DNA of 64,000 nucleotides, taken from positions 1,145,347 to 1,209,346 of the forward strand of contig JAQGDQ010000021.1 of NCBI GenBank assembly GCA_030141605.1, written 5' to 3'. Shown one piece after another: positions 1 through 54,047 of this stretch. The notes beneath the pieces are model-generated. The model worked only from the letters and a program-made list of their open reading frames with translations. It did no database searches and was not told the DNA's origin. Numbering within the stretch: position 1 is the stretch's first letter; each line of letters opens with the position of its first letter. The DNA comes from Tubiluchus corallicola (lineage: Eukaryota > Priapulida > Priapulimorpha > Priapulimorphida > Tubiluchidae). The position numbers and the translations under genes were made by a program.

Positions 1-650
1 CCTAATAGATATGCCTATGTATTATAGCCTATTTCTCATACATACGTAGGCTCTATTTTTTGTTGTATAACTGTAAATAAACATTGTGAAAGCAATAAAT
101 TATATATGACCTGAAATAACTTTTGTTGGGGTTGGTTCAGTCCGGACGAAGGGTGAGAAATGTATTTGTGAAAGTAAATCAAGTTTATCAACGAAAAATT
201 TTCTATTTCGTTTTAAATTTGCTTGTCACAACCTTGTCATTTCTGTCTTTACATGTCCGTGATAGGCAGATGTAATAAAGTATTTTCCTCCTCGTGAAAG
301 AAAAACGGAAATTATTTGTTCACCACATGGCACTCAAGCAATCCTAGCGTATACAAAGGGACAACTATATAGTTTCTGATTCATTCGTAAAATTCAGATA
401 ATTTTTTGTCTCAAAATAACTATCTCTTGTAAAACAGACGTTTTCAAAAGGAGAAATTTTCACCTGCTGCGATACTTCGTGTTATTGCCAATCTGTAGAA
501 ATGAAGATAATTGGTACAAGGGTAGTCAACAACCAGGGCCTATGAAAGGGGGCCCTAGTCGGTACTTTTTTTCAGGTTCCAAGAGCTAAGAAGGGCCCCA
601 CAGTAACCATGCAACAACCGCCTCGAGAACAAGCATTTTCTACTACCACA

Positions 651-979
651 GACTTGTTTATCAGTGTGGTTCACCTCTCAAACCAGACTTGTTTGTCAGT
701 GTGGTTCACCTCTCAAACCAGACTTGTTTATCAGTGTGGTTCACATCTCAAACCAGACTTGTTTATCAGTGTGGTTCACATCTCAAACCAGACTTGTTTA
801 TCAGTGTGGTTCACATCTCAAACCAGACTTGTTTATCAGTGTGGTTCACATCTCAAACCAGACTTGTTTATCAGTGTGGTTCACATCTCAAACCAGACTT
901 GTTTATCAGTGTGGTTCACATCTCAAACCAGACTTGTTTATCAGTGTGGTTCACATCTCAAACAAGACTTGTTGATCTA
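651..979 (+). repeat. Minisatellite, 35-bp unit, 9 copies
   Basis: Unit GACTTGTTTATCAGTGTGGT plus TCACATCTCAAACCA, nine almost identical copies plus a partial tenth. Because 35 is not a multiple of 3 all three frames stay open, producing spurious overlapping ORFs. Confidence 0.95.
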
Positions 980-1518
980 GCACGACTGAGCATTGAAAAT
1001 GCCATTGTCAAACAAATTCATTTTAATAGTGTTATTAGAAATTTTGCAAACAAAAAAGCCAGAAAAGCGCATTTTATTCAACACTCTATTGAACGTTAAA
1101 TCTGTGTTTTTTTTTGTAGAAGTATTTTTTCTTTGAAAGAAATTATTATGAACATTTTCACTATAAAAACACCTAAAAGTGATTGGTGAATATAACCGTA
1201 AATACAAATTAATCTTGCTGCATTATTTGAAGGTGTTTGTTACATTATGTTGTATCTACTCATGGACATCAAATCCTCAATTTTGAGAAAAATCTTTGCC
1301 TACCACGATGCCCGCAAAGGGGTCTTGTACTGCCTCGCAAAATTTCTATAGGAGGCACTGGTGACAACAAGAAAATTGGCAGCACATCGTTTGTCATACT
1401 TTTTTGGTGCCTAAAGGTCGCTACTCGAACCATTGTAATATTTTACAAAAACAAAATACATGTACTGGTGAAAGCAGATCGTAGTTCGCATCGTATCATA
1501 CGGTGGATAATTGTATCG

Positions 1519-1695
1519 TATCATCATCATCATCATCATCGTCGTCGTCATCATTATCATCATAATCGTCGCCGTCGTCATCAACATCATCATCATCACC
1601 GTCGTTGTTGTAGTCGTCATCATCATCATCATCGTCATCATCATCATCGCCATCATCAATCATCGTCGTCGTCATCGTCGTTACCATTACTATAA
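1519..1695 (+). repeat. Degenerate (CAT/CGT)n microsatellite
   Basis: Trinucleotide run of CAT, CGT and CGC. Generates His-, Met-, Asp- and Ile-rich spurious ORFs. Confidence 0.95.
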
Positions 1696-2675
1696 TTCCC
1701 ATCACAATGATTGATATCATTACTCTCCATACAGATTCCTGAAAAACCCAACAAGTTTAACACTCGAAGAACAGCCAGGCACCGAAAAGTCGAGTGACTG
1801 CATTGTAAGTTTACAGTCAGTCAGCTTAGAATCTGATATGTTATTTGTGTGCAAAATAATTGGACGACTTTGGAAAGATTTTTTAATACGTTAAATGTGT
1901 TTTTGTCGCAGTCAGTTCTAATTTTGTTGATCTACTTTTCTTGCAAAGAAAACAAACTGGCATGAGCAACGTGTAAAAATGTTAGCAAAATCAGCACAGC
2001 AAAGAACACTGTAAAGTGATTTTTATTCGACGTGTTTTATAACAATAATTCTCACATTTTTTCACGAATGGTATCAACAAGTTAAATTTAAGTTATGCAT
2101 AACTTAATTTTCTTCGATATTAGGAATAGTTTTCTAATCTACGGGCAAACGTATTCAATACTTATAGCAAAAGAAAGACTCAAATAGAATGACAGAACGT
2201 GTAGATGCGTGTTTGAAGCTACCATACCAGCATCCGGGACTTCAACATGGCTGCACTGTCGAGATTAGCACCAATCGCCTCACTTCGTAACTACAGATTT
2301 ATTTAAAACTAATTTACGGTTTACCTTCCTAATTATCATTAATACTAGTTTGCTTCCCACACACGTTGAGTTCCTCGTAACTCCACGACAATTCAATTAC
2401 GGTTCCATTTAAAAAACTTACTGATATAAGTAAACTGCAACTACAATTTCATTAGACAACAGAGTATCATCATTGCAAAGGTAACAGTCAACATGTCCGG
2501 AAAGCTGCTGTCTAATTTGTACTTTTATGCCTATCTTAGTTTGAAGTACGCCATCTTGATCCAACAATCAATAATAATAGTTTTTCCTACACAAGAATTT
2601 CATTCTCGGGACGGACGCACTGACATGGGACAGCCATTGCTGAAGTCTCGACCAAGTGTCACGGACAATGAAAAA

Positions 2676-2681
2676 TTTATT
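2676..2681 (-). terminator. Candidate poly(A) signal of transgelin
   Basis: Minus-strand AATAAA about 136 bp after the stop codon. It is the first such hexamer downstream on that strand that I found. Confidence 0.45.
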
Positions 2682-2816
2682 TACAATAATAATTGCGAAT
2701 ATTATGTGAAATCCCGGGCAAGTTAACGCATCGCTATCCAACTGCATTTCTTCGTAAATTCTCGTATTAAATCCCGGAAATTTTGTGCATAATGTTATTG
2801 CTGTTTTTGCTGTCGT

Positions 2817-24074
<21,258 letters not shown>

Positions 24075-24163
24075 TCTGAGATTCGACACTGATATCCAAA
24101 AATACAAACACAAACGTCCACGAAGAACTTCCCTAGATCGAGTGGAATAATCCACTTTCGTGA

Positions 24164-24180
24164 GTGGTTTTATTTCATGG
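24164..24180 (-). promoter_or_regulatory. TATA-like box for exon 1f
   Basis: Minus-strand ATGAAATAAAACCAC, 90-106 bp upstream of the 1f ATG. A near-palindrome GTGGAATAATCCAC lies inside the predicted leader at about 24142-24155. Confidence 0.5.
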
Positions 24181-24767
24181 GGTAATACAAAACCCGTCCC
24201 CCTAAAAATACGTAGCAGGACGTGTTCCAGAAAAGTAGGGCTGCCAAGAAACCATTGTTTACATTTTACCAGCAGATTTTAATATAAAAAGATTACTAAT
24301 TTGCTCTAAACTGATTTTAAGTCTTAAGGAGAGTAAAGTGTGGTGACAAACTCGTTGTACGTTGTATAAAATAGTGTCTTTTTGCTATCCATGTAAAGAA
24401 GTCGGAAGTCACTCATGTTTCCTGTAATTTGCTTTACACAAGCGCTTTGCCTTGGGGCGTACTTCGCATACCCAATATGAACAGAAGACCACGACTCCAT
24501 CAACTTGTCATTCCTGCCTCTCAAAAATTATCCAAGAGTTAGTGTAGAAACATGCGGTGTGTTGGCTCGTCAAAGAGTATCTAGAAATAGATCGCGCAGT
24601 GATACTTTGTTTTTTGACTTGGGTCCGGAACTACATTTTAAAATGTCACTGGACCACAGTAACTGTTTCCTAATACAAGTATAAGCTTCAGAGGCTAATC
24701 CTGAAAATATGTTGATTTTGGCAGAGGCCCTATGCTATGCACACACATCCAAATTGCACAGCTACGA

Positions 24768-24813
24768 TAGTTCAGCAACGCTAGACCTGGGTAGCACATG
24801 AATTGGTGACCAC
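24768..24813 (+). repeat. 5S rRNA-like SINE segment
   Basis: AGTTCAGCAACGCTAGACCT..AATTGGTGACCACCAG follows the order of the 5S rRNA internal promoter region (AGTTAAGCAACG..GGATGGGTGACCGCC). It is followed by CTGTTTCTAGAC, as in the 40.4-kb copy. Confidence 0.5.
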
Positions 24814-25439
24814 CAGAAAAACTGTTTCTAGACTAATACTAGCATTAGCAATTACTAGGAATTACTCCGGCTATTACTCTAACTAGAAAATGTATATATC
24901 CGCACGTTGTTGAAGCAGTTCTATCTGTTTTATCTCATTACAAAAAATATCTTGTCACCCTAGACTACTTTTGAAACAATGTAATCATCATAATGATGCA
25001 TTAAAACCCGTTTCCACCACGTTTCATTATTTGCCATTATTTTTTCTTTATCAGCTTTTAGCTGAGAGATCAGCGGCAGTTAATAGGATTCAAAAGAAGC
25101 CTGACGCTTTCCAAAATGTTTTTCTTTTAACAATTGCTCCGAGCAACCTAAACTTAACGTCACAACACAACGCTCCAGAAGGCTTTCCGAAGTAGCAGTG
25201 GTATTTTGATACCAGATCACTCTTTAAGCTCCCAGGAGAAACTGTGTAGCACAGTAATCCCTGGAGTATAACGAATAAGCACGCTTGCTTGTCCATTGCA
25301 TTACACCCACAAGCCCAATTCATAAGTACACCAGCTAATATAGATCTACAGTAACAAAAGTACTTTACAACCAAACAAGCCGAGGCAATTAGTGGATACA
25401 AAAGTCTAGGAATCCGATACGATTAATCATTCTATCTCT

Positions 25440-26245
25440 AATTAAAAATCGGGAGTCATATCTCTAAACTTTGTCATGAAAGCGTTGTAATACTTCTTTA
25501 CTGGTAAGGTTATCTGCAGCACTTTTAAAAATAGTTCCATTTTTTCGGTTTCCTTTCAGTTTCATTTCAGTTTGCTCTCAAGTAACTCTACTTACTTTAC
25601 CTACTAAAACAGTAAAAAAAATTGAGGCTTTCTAATTCTGCTGCACTGTAAGTTTTGTTTTTAGTTAATAATCGTCGTCTTGTTCTATTGTTTTATTATT
25701 TGTTAGAAAATCATATTATTGTAAAAAAATTCGTTCGTTCTTTGTCAATAGGGTAGGGCACATAGTCGGGTGGTCTTTCGAAAATACTTTGCGGAAACAG
25801 CTCGTGACCACCCGAGTTTGAACCATCTGACGCTCGCCCTGGGGCATTTCATTCACTGTCCTGCCCGATTCTGACCGTTAATATCGTTGAGGTACATTTG
25901 AACGTAGCTATGAAAATTCTTTGTGGATCATCCGAGAAGGATATCCTTGACAATTATGGCAGATACTGGTCTCGCCATAGACACCGTGTTGAGCAGACAT
26001 GCTGAACGATGGATTCCAGTTTGGAGAGTATTGAGTTGTCTAAAAAACAAACGATATCTGCACCCGCGTTGGAGAAAAACAAACATTAGGTATCCCTAAT
26101 CTAAAGTAAGTAAAGCTATTTAAGAGCAAACTGAAACGTTGCGTCATCGACACTATTTTTAAAGCGCTGCAGATAGCCTTACCAGAAAAGAAGTATTACA
26201 ACGCTTTCATGACAAAGTTTAGAGGTTCGACTCCCGATCTGGAAT
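25440..26245. mobile_element. Foldback element with about 150-bp inverted arms
   Basis: The left arm (about 25445-25600) and right arm (about 26100-26240) are inverted copies: ATCGGGAGTC, CTCTAAACTTTGTCATGAAA, GCGTTGTAATACTTCTTT, CTGGTAAGG, TATCTGCAGC and CAGTTTGCTCT all recur in order. The 500-bp spacer has no coding content but contains its own short hairpin (TCGGGTGGTC / GACCACCCGA, 25758-25818). Confidence 0.8.
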
Positions 26246-26324
26246 TAAACGTAGCCTAACCGATGATACAGTACCTATCTATATATTAATTTCGGTGGTA
26301 TACAAATTATAAATACAAAATATA

Positions 26325-26400
26325 AACATATATATATATGTTTGATATATATATATCAAAGCTACAACATGATATATACATATATATATCAAACAAGCCG
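26325..26400. repeat. AT-rich palindromes
   Basis: AAACATATATATATATGTTT and GATATATATATATC self-complementary runs, beside the 25.4-kb foldback element. Confidence 0.7.
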
Positions 26401-26730
26401 TATACTCATTTTCGGCGATCTATATATCATAAGAAATGTCTCGATCTCGTTGATTGTTTATTTTTCGAAACAAACGCACCTGGAGGAATGGGGGGGGGGG
26501 AATGTAATAATATTGCGTCATTATCGTTTGTACTATGACACAGTTGTTCTGTATCAATGTTTATTGCAAGGCCAATTATAAAAGTAAATTTTCAGCTATT
26601 TTTACCTCATTCAACCATTTGCATTCACATCAGTTTTTAGGCTAAACTTTTACATCAGGTCTTATTTTTGTTTTTTGATCAACCAATAGATATGTACCGC
26701 TCTAATATTTGCACAATATTGCATCTCTAT

Positions 26731-27029
26731 AACTTTTTGTCGAGGGAGTAAAAACCCAACCAGTAACAGTACAGCACAATTTATTACATTAACTTTTTGT
26801 TAGGGGAGTACAAACACAACAAGTAACAGTACAGCACAATTTATTACAGCAACTTTTTGTTAAGGGAGTACAAATACAACAAGTAACAGTACAGCACAAT
26901 TTATTACATCAACTTTTTGTTAGGGGAGTACAAACACAACAAGTAACAGTACAGCACAGTTTATTACATCAACTTTTGTTAAGGGAGTACAAACACAACA
27001 AGTAACAGTACAACACAATTTATTACATC
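26731..27029 (+). repeat. Minisatellite, 60-bp unit, 5 copies
   Basis: Unit begins AACTTTTTGTTAGGGGAGTA and ends ACAATTTATTACATC. Last copy is 59 bp. Confidence 0.92.
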
Positions 27030-27429
27030 AAAAGATTGTTGAAACAATTGTGGATCGATCATGCTCTCAAAGTTTAGTATGAAAGCCTCGGATGTTTCAC
27101 ACAGTTTGCGAACTTGAAGGACATGAACTTGATCGGGAAAGTGACCTGAAAATTCTATGATATTTTTTTTCAATTGAATGGACCTCAACTCCGGCGAACA
27201 CACTGGAACTTTCCTGAAGGACAAAAGTGGTCCCTTACGTGATCCAAGAATGTGCCATTAATGATCAGTCGAGAGACAAGCTTGGGGGAAGTTTGCGACC
27301 TCTACTGGAGAACCTTGATTTGTGTGGTTGCTCCCGAGGCTTCCATTAGTTTCGTTTCGCAACTGTTTCAGCAATACATTGTAAGGTTATGTAACACCCT
27401 GTACTGTGACATCAAAATAAGCATCTTAA

Positions 27430-27633
27430 TGTGGCGTTTACGTAGCATTCGGATGCGTTGTGCGTTTTGGGGGTGCGGAATAGATAAAATCGGTTTATAT
27501 TGTTTCAATGCACCTGTTTATGCAGCCTGCGTATGCGTTATCCTTTTTCTGCAGCTACTACTATTGACTTTTTTCTGCAGGCTGCTCCGCAGGTGGAATA
27601 CGCATACGCATCCGGATGCTGAGTAAACGCCAC
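27430..27633. mobile_element. MITE with TTAA target site
   Basis: 204 bp flanked by TTAA (27426-29 and 27634-37). Inverted ends GTGGCGTTTACGTAGCATTC / rc GTGGCGTTTACTCAGCATCC continue through CGGATGCG. The TTAA duplication suggests a piggyBac-type mobiliser (inference). Confidence 0.78.
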
Positions 27634-28660
27634 TTAAAGCAACTTCTTAGATAAATGAAATTCAAAAAATAACCATCCCTTATTAAAAAATGATCAATTT
27701 TAAAATACAGCTTTTGTAGAAAAGCCCCAGAGAAGCTTATACGTGAATGTGTGTCAGTAAACACGTTAGCAGTAATGCGTTAATCCCAAGCCGCTAAAAC
27801 CAGAAAAGCTATAAAAAGGCGTTTTTACCGTCCTATCGTTTTAGTTACCTGCGTTTTTTTCTGGTTTTTCTTCACTTTTTCCTATCAGTACTGAACAGAA
27901 ATAAATAGTACGTGAGTCAGTTTACAAGAATAAGACAACCCGGCATGTTTGACTTGTAATATTTGTGTTGACATTCCTGATAGCTGAACAGCTGATTCGG
28001 GAATCCGGGCTTCTGTACGGCTTTCTATTTTGGTCGAGTGACAAACCGTCGCCGGCAGATGAGCGAGTCAGCCTAAAATTAGCTAGTATGAAATTACACC
28101 ACCTTTACTGCCATTAGCAGATCTATAAATCTTCTCTTGAGATACAAAACTAGCCATAGGAAAGCACAGTGAAAAGCTGGGGATATTGGAAATCTGAACT
28201 TTCAGTTTGTATAATTATTACTTGTGTGTTTTAAGTCAAAAAACATGGCTACTTTTTAAGACTGTATCTTGCACATTTGCTCAATAATCCATGATCAATA
28301 ATACGGCTAATGATTTGTTATTTAATATTAAACAATCGGCTTCTCTCTTTTTCACTTGTATTTTTGAATAATGTGTCCTATTTATTGATGTAGAATTTGC
28401 CAGTGCACTTTTTTTTGTAATTGAAGTATTTGTGCAACAAACTTGAAATGAATTAAATTGACAAATTACAATCATGTTGCTGGTCCTTCAAGCAGGTAAA
28501 CGTGATATTATAACTTTGTGTAGAAAGTTCTTTGGGGCATACTTCAAAATTCCATTTTCTTCTCGTTTAATAACCAGACTAAAAAGTCGTTCATTGGTTT
28601 ATTTTGGCTGCTATTTACTTTCCTGGCCTGAAAAGTTGCAACTGTGTGCAATTACTGACC

Positions 28661-28710
28661 AAAGTTTAGCAACGCCAAGCCTAATCAGGAAATGAATGAG
28701 TGACTGCCTA
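28661..28710 (+). repeat. 5S rRNA-like SINE segment (duplicate 1)
   Basis: AAAGTTTAGCAACGCCAAGC..AATGAATGAGTGACTGCC matches the same 5S region. The sister copy at 29859-29905 lies in duplicate 2. Confidence 0.5.
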
Positions 28711-29858
28711 GAATAACTAACCTCTAAACGATTTCGTTTGGCATGACGCTGCAGCTCCCAGTATTTGCTATTTTGAGGACTTGCGTGAATCCAAACATGG
28801 CTAAGGCACCGCTGCTGGTTCAGTATCTCATCTTACAAGAGTAATGAGATACCTAAGTATCGATCGAGTCACAACCATGTTCAGCAGACTTGGCCGCTGA
28901 GTTAAATCCCAATTTACAATGTCTGTTGAACCGTAGAACTATTAGACTTATCTAAAACCCTTTTCACATGGCAAAATAGTGCGAGTGTTAACATGATCAC
29001 TAAACAAACCACTTTGAACCAAACAGAGTACATTGTTAACGTCACGCCGCTCAAAGGGTTTTAGTGTAAAACGGTTTAAAATGGTTTTCAAAGTAACTCC
29101 CAGGCAGGTTTCAAACCTGTTTGGTGACGTCGATTTGAAATGGTTTAAGTTTTTCATTTGAACATTCAAAACGATTTCAAAACGGTTCACACTTCCCGGG
29201 TGAAATGAATAAAAATTTTGAATTCTTCTGTGAAACAGTGTTTCTTGCAATAGTCCCGCGGCTTTTGATTTACACTACACATCTTGCTACATTTCTTTTT
29301 TAATTAATACGGTTTGCCAGTTACCAAGTGAGTTAACTCCTACACAGATGATTCACCAATAATTGATTTTACACTAATTTTTGTCATCATAATGCTGTGA
29401 AATGTTTACTACTGTGCTAGACATGGAAAACTAGCAGCAATTCATTGTGATACTTTTTTAAAATTGTATCTTGCACATTTGCTCAATAATCCATGATCAA
29501 TAATACGGCTAATGATTTTTTTTTTAATATTAAACAATCGGCTTCTATGTTTTTCACTTGTATTTTTGCATAATGTGTCCTATTTGTTGATGTAGAATTT
29601 GCCAGTGTACTCTGTAATTCAAGTATTTGTGCAACAAACTTGAAATGAATTAAATTGACAAATTACAATCATGTTGCTGGTCCTTCAAGCAGGCAAACGT
29701 GATATTATAACTTTGTGTGGAAAGTTCTTTGGGGCATACTTCAAAATTCCATTTTCTTCCCTTTTAATAACCAGACTAAAAAGTCATTCATTGGCTTATT
29801 TTGGCTGCTACTTACTTTCCTTGCCTGAAAAGTTGCAACTGTGTGCACTAACTGACCA

Positions 29859-29905
29859 AAGTTTAGCAACGCCATGCCTAATCAGCAAATGAATGAGTGA
29901 TTGCC
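29859..29905 (+). repeat. 5S rRNA-like SINE segment (duplicate 2)
   Basis: AAGTTTAGCAACGCCATGCC..AATGAGTGATTGCC, the counterpart of 28661-28710. Confidence 0.5.
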
Positions 29906-31820
29906 TAGCAAAACTAACCTCTAAACGATTTCCTTTGGCATGACCTTGCAGCTCCCGGTATTTGCTATTTTGAGGACTTGCGTGAGTCCAAACATGGCTA
30001 AGGCACCGCTGCTGGTTCAGTATCTCATCTTACAGGAGTAATGAGATACCCAAGTATCGATCGAGTCACAACCAACTATGTTCAGCAGACTTGGCCGCTG
30101 AGTTAAATCCCAATTTACAATGTCTGTTGAACCGTAGAACTATTTGACTTATCTAATACCCTTTTCACATGGCAAAATAGTGCGAGTGTTAACATGATCA
30201 CTGAACAAACCACTTTGGACCAAACAGAGTACATTGTTGACGTCACGCCGCTTAAAAGGTTTTAGTGTAAAACGGTTTAAAAAAGGGTTTCAAAGTAACT
30301 CCCAGGCAGGTTTCAAAACTGTTTGGTGACGTCGATTTGAAATGGTTTGAGCTGTTCATGTGAACATTCAAAACGATGTCAAAACGGTTCACACTTCCCG
30401 GGTGAAATGAATAAAAATTTTGAATTTAACTAGAGCATTTGGGAAAATAAATTTTTGGTCGTTTCTACCCTACAAGCCTTTAACGAAACTATGAGAAACA
30501 TTTTTTGCAATTCGCAACGTTCCTGGACTGACATTAATTTATTGCAATGAAGCCAGACACGTTCAGAAGCAGCTTCACGACTAGCTTAGCTAACTAACTG
30601 CGCAATACTAGCGACCCAAGGACAAATTCTTTGGTGAAAAACATCCAAGCTGCACTGAGAAAGTTCTAGAAAGTGTGACTGACCTGCAAGTAGTCTGCGT
30701 CGCGAAAAAACATGTCTTTAAGACATGGGTGATGTTCGAGATATAGACCACGTGGTACAATACTATGTTCTCTTGTTCTTTACCAGCCATTACACGAAAA
30801 ATACGATCCTAAAACATCTTGACATGGCCTTTCACAACAAAAAAGCTTGCGCTACATACAAAAGTGTTCTGCAGACAGGCTTAGTCCAGTTTTTAGTCTG
30901 TGAAAAACAAAGCCATGTTTTTGAACATTGCCATATTTTCATGTTCTTGACGCGACTACTGCTGTCTGCACAGAACATACTTATTTCCTTCTCTGTCAAG
31001 TTAAGCAAAAAGGCAAATCTTTACACAGACCTAGTGTAAGTTTGATCTTAAGACTTTTCTAGAATGACTTCAAAACAGGTCATTCAAATTTATTTTGTAT
31101 AAAATTGAGTTCCTAATTGCGACCTTTTATCTGATAATTTGCCATATGATGTCTTCATGTTTCTACGTCCTTGTGTCTTAACCTTGACCGGCAGGCACAA
31201 AATGACTTAACCTGAAACAGCATTGCTAAAAAAACCTTGTCTGCCATTCTGTTCAGCAAATAAATATGTTATTTCCATTCTTATTGCTTATTTAGCTCTG
31301 TATCCAAGTGCAAGGTGGGAATTTGTAAACAGCACTGAGCTGAAAAGTCATTTGCATTCAGTTTTAAAAATCTTAAAATTTTTCATAAATGTACGTACAG
31401 AGTGGTCCAGAAAAAACATTACCTCAAGCAAACTCGTGTCCTTTCACTCTTCTAGAGGTACTTGTAAAAGAGACCCACACGCCATGTAGCCCATCCTCTT
31501 CGTTTTGACAAAGACTCCACCAAGAACAGAAAGAACATTTTGTCATACACGGCATTCTGGCAATAAGCAAAAACGGTCATTTTTAGAGGAACACCTTGAT
31601 GGAAATCTTGGAAGGAAATTCATAGCGCATTGAAAAGAAGAGGAAGTTGAGGAACTGGGTTTCATGATGATGTGGCTCTTCTACAACACCTCTACCAAAA
31701 TAAATGACTACGGGTTTGAAGGATTGGACAACTTTTTATAATACTGAATTACTGATGCATACTGAACAGTAAATCACTGTACATATCGTCGTGCAATTAC
31801 TGACTGTGTACTTAGCAATT

Positions 31821-31870
31821 AAAGTTAAGCAATGTTAAGCCTGATCAGTGGATGGGTAAGTGACCGTTGG
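31821..31870 (+). repeat. 5S rRNA-like SINE segment, best match
   Basis: AAAGTTAAGCAATGTTAAGC..CAGTGGATGGGTAAGTGACCG is very close to the 5S rRNA box A/C region (AAGTTAAGCAACG..TGGATGGGTGACCG). Preceding CAATTACTGAC is shared with 28650. No complete 5S gene is present. Confidence 0.55.
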
Positions 31871-32204
31871 GTTCAATATTCGTTATAGGCAGTTTATAAT
31901 ACAACAACGCCTTTGAATATTAATCTTGTTGAACAAAGTGTCCATGCATACACACTCGCATGAGGGTGAAACACCTTTGCTAGTCTTACCTTGGAATATT
32001 ATCCTTAATAAGCAGATAGGTTTCTGTCCTGCCACAATCATCTATATTAAGTAAACCCTTTTACTGAGTGTTGTACCTCAGGATACAGAATGCCAATGGG
32101 TAAAAAATATATGTATAAATACGTTTGCTTCTTTGTTACAGAAAAACATTTTTTAATACAAAGAAGCATGCCAACATTAACACATCTACAGTGAACTTCA
32201 ACAT

Positions 32205-32447
32205 TTTATTCATTTACAATTATTTACAAGAGGATAGGTGACCTCAAAAACATTGTAAGTTTATTTTTACAAAACAGGAAATAGTCATAATCGAAAAAAA
32301 ATGATGCGAAGGTTTTCACAAGCCGTTGATTATTATTACTGAGAGATAATCTAAGATGGTGATTTGGAAAAGTGTCCAGTACAGAAAAATATCGTAAGAG
32401 CATAAAATGCATCCATGATCCCAGAAGTTGCAAAAGTCTTCTTTATT
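32205..32447 (-). terminator. Candidate poly(A) signals of XPO4
   Basis: Minus-strand AATAAA occurs at 32442-32447, 32260-32265 and 32205-32210, i.e. 420-665 bp after the stop codon. I cannot tell which is used. Confidence 0.4.
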
Positions 32448-32869
32448 TACAAAATTACGAAAGCGTATATACAAGTACCAAAAATTATTTACGTCCTTTC
32501 AGCACAACCGCTTCAACAGGCACTTTGGTAAAATCCAATTCAATATGAGAAGAACATTTAATTTAATGAGTATTAAATGAATAAATGATTCACCAAAATG
32601 AACACAGATCCACAAAGCAGTTTCATTAGTACATCGTTCACAATCTCACTTATTCATAGCAGGCAAAACATGAAGGCATAAACTGGTCTTCTTATTTTCT
32701 CTCACATTAACAAACAATTTCAAAATTTGCCTATTATTCTTAATGGATAGATCATTTTGTAATGCATTGTCATTTCACATAAGTTATGTTACACAAAATT
32801 TTTGCGACACTCAACAAAAGTGCTAAATTTCATAGGCACATAATTTTGCAAGACTTCCCTCATTGTCCA

Positions 32870-54047
<21,178 letters not shown>

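Larger units (their letters stand above)
1..2675. other. No gene found; tandem repeats only
   Basis: Apart from the 35-bp minisatellite and the CAT run, nothing coding is recognised. AATAAA at about 77-82 and 94-99 could belong to a plus-strand gene ending before the window, which cannot be tested here. Confidence 0.5.
28256..30427 (+). repeat. Two direct copies of a 970-bp repeat, 1202 bp apart
   Basis: Copy 1 is 28256-29225 and copy 2 is 29457-30427, about 95% alike by eye. Both begin TACTTTTTTAA..TTGTATCTTGCACATT and end GAAATGAATAAAAATTTTG. The 230-bp spacer is not repeated outside. Each copy has a 5S-like segment, a short spurious 73-codon ORF and a repeated AAAACGGTTTAAAA/TCAAAACGGTTCACA 3' part. 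Either insertion of two elements or one unequal exchange. Confidence 0.85.
24181..32204. other. Intergenic between transgelin 5' end and XPO4 3' end
   Basis: Filled by the foldback element, TTAA MITE, 60-bp minisatellite, paired 970-bp repeats and 5S-like segments. No gene was recognised; ORFs up to 124 codons (27252-27626) overlap the TTAA MITE and are not coding by any sign. Confidence 0.65.

Noticed and set aside
651-979. CRISPR-like array
   Set aside because: Units are directly adjacent with no variable spacers, and the window is eukaryotic.
609-1099. Three overlapping ORFs of 103-136 codons
   Set aside because: All are translations of the 35-bp minisatellite in different frames; no independent coding sign.
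1237-1720. His-, Met- and Asp-rich ORFs on both strands
   Set aside because: Produced by the CAT/CGT trinucleotide run.
27252-27626. 124-codon plus-strand ORF
   Set aside because: Runs through the TTAA MITE; no family features.
28474-29892. Pair of nearly identical 73-codon ORFs (28474-28695, 29671-29892)
   Set aside because: Part of the duplicated 970-bp repeat with a 5S-like segment at the 3' end of the ORF; identity follows from duplication, and no protein family features are visible.
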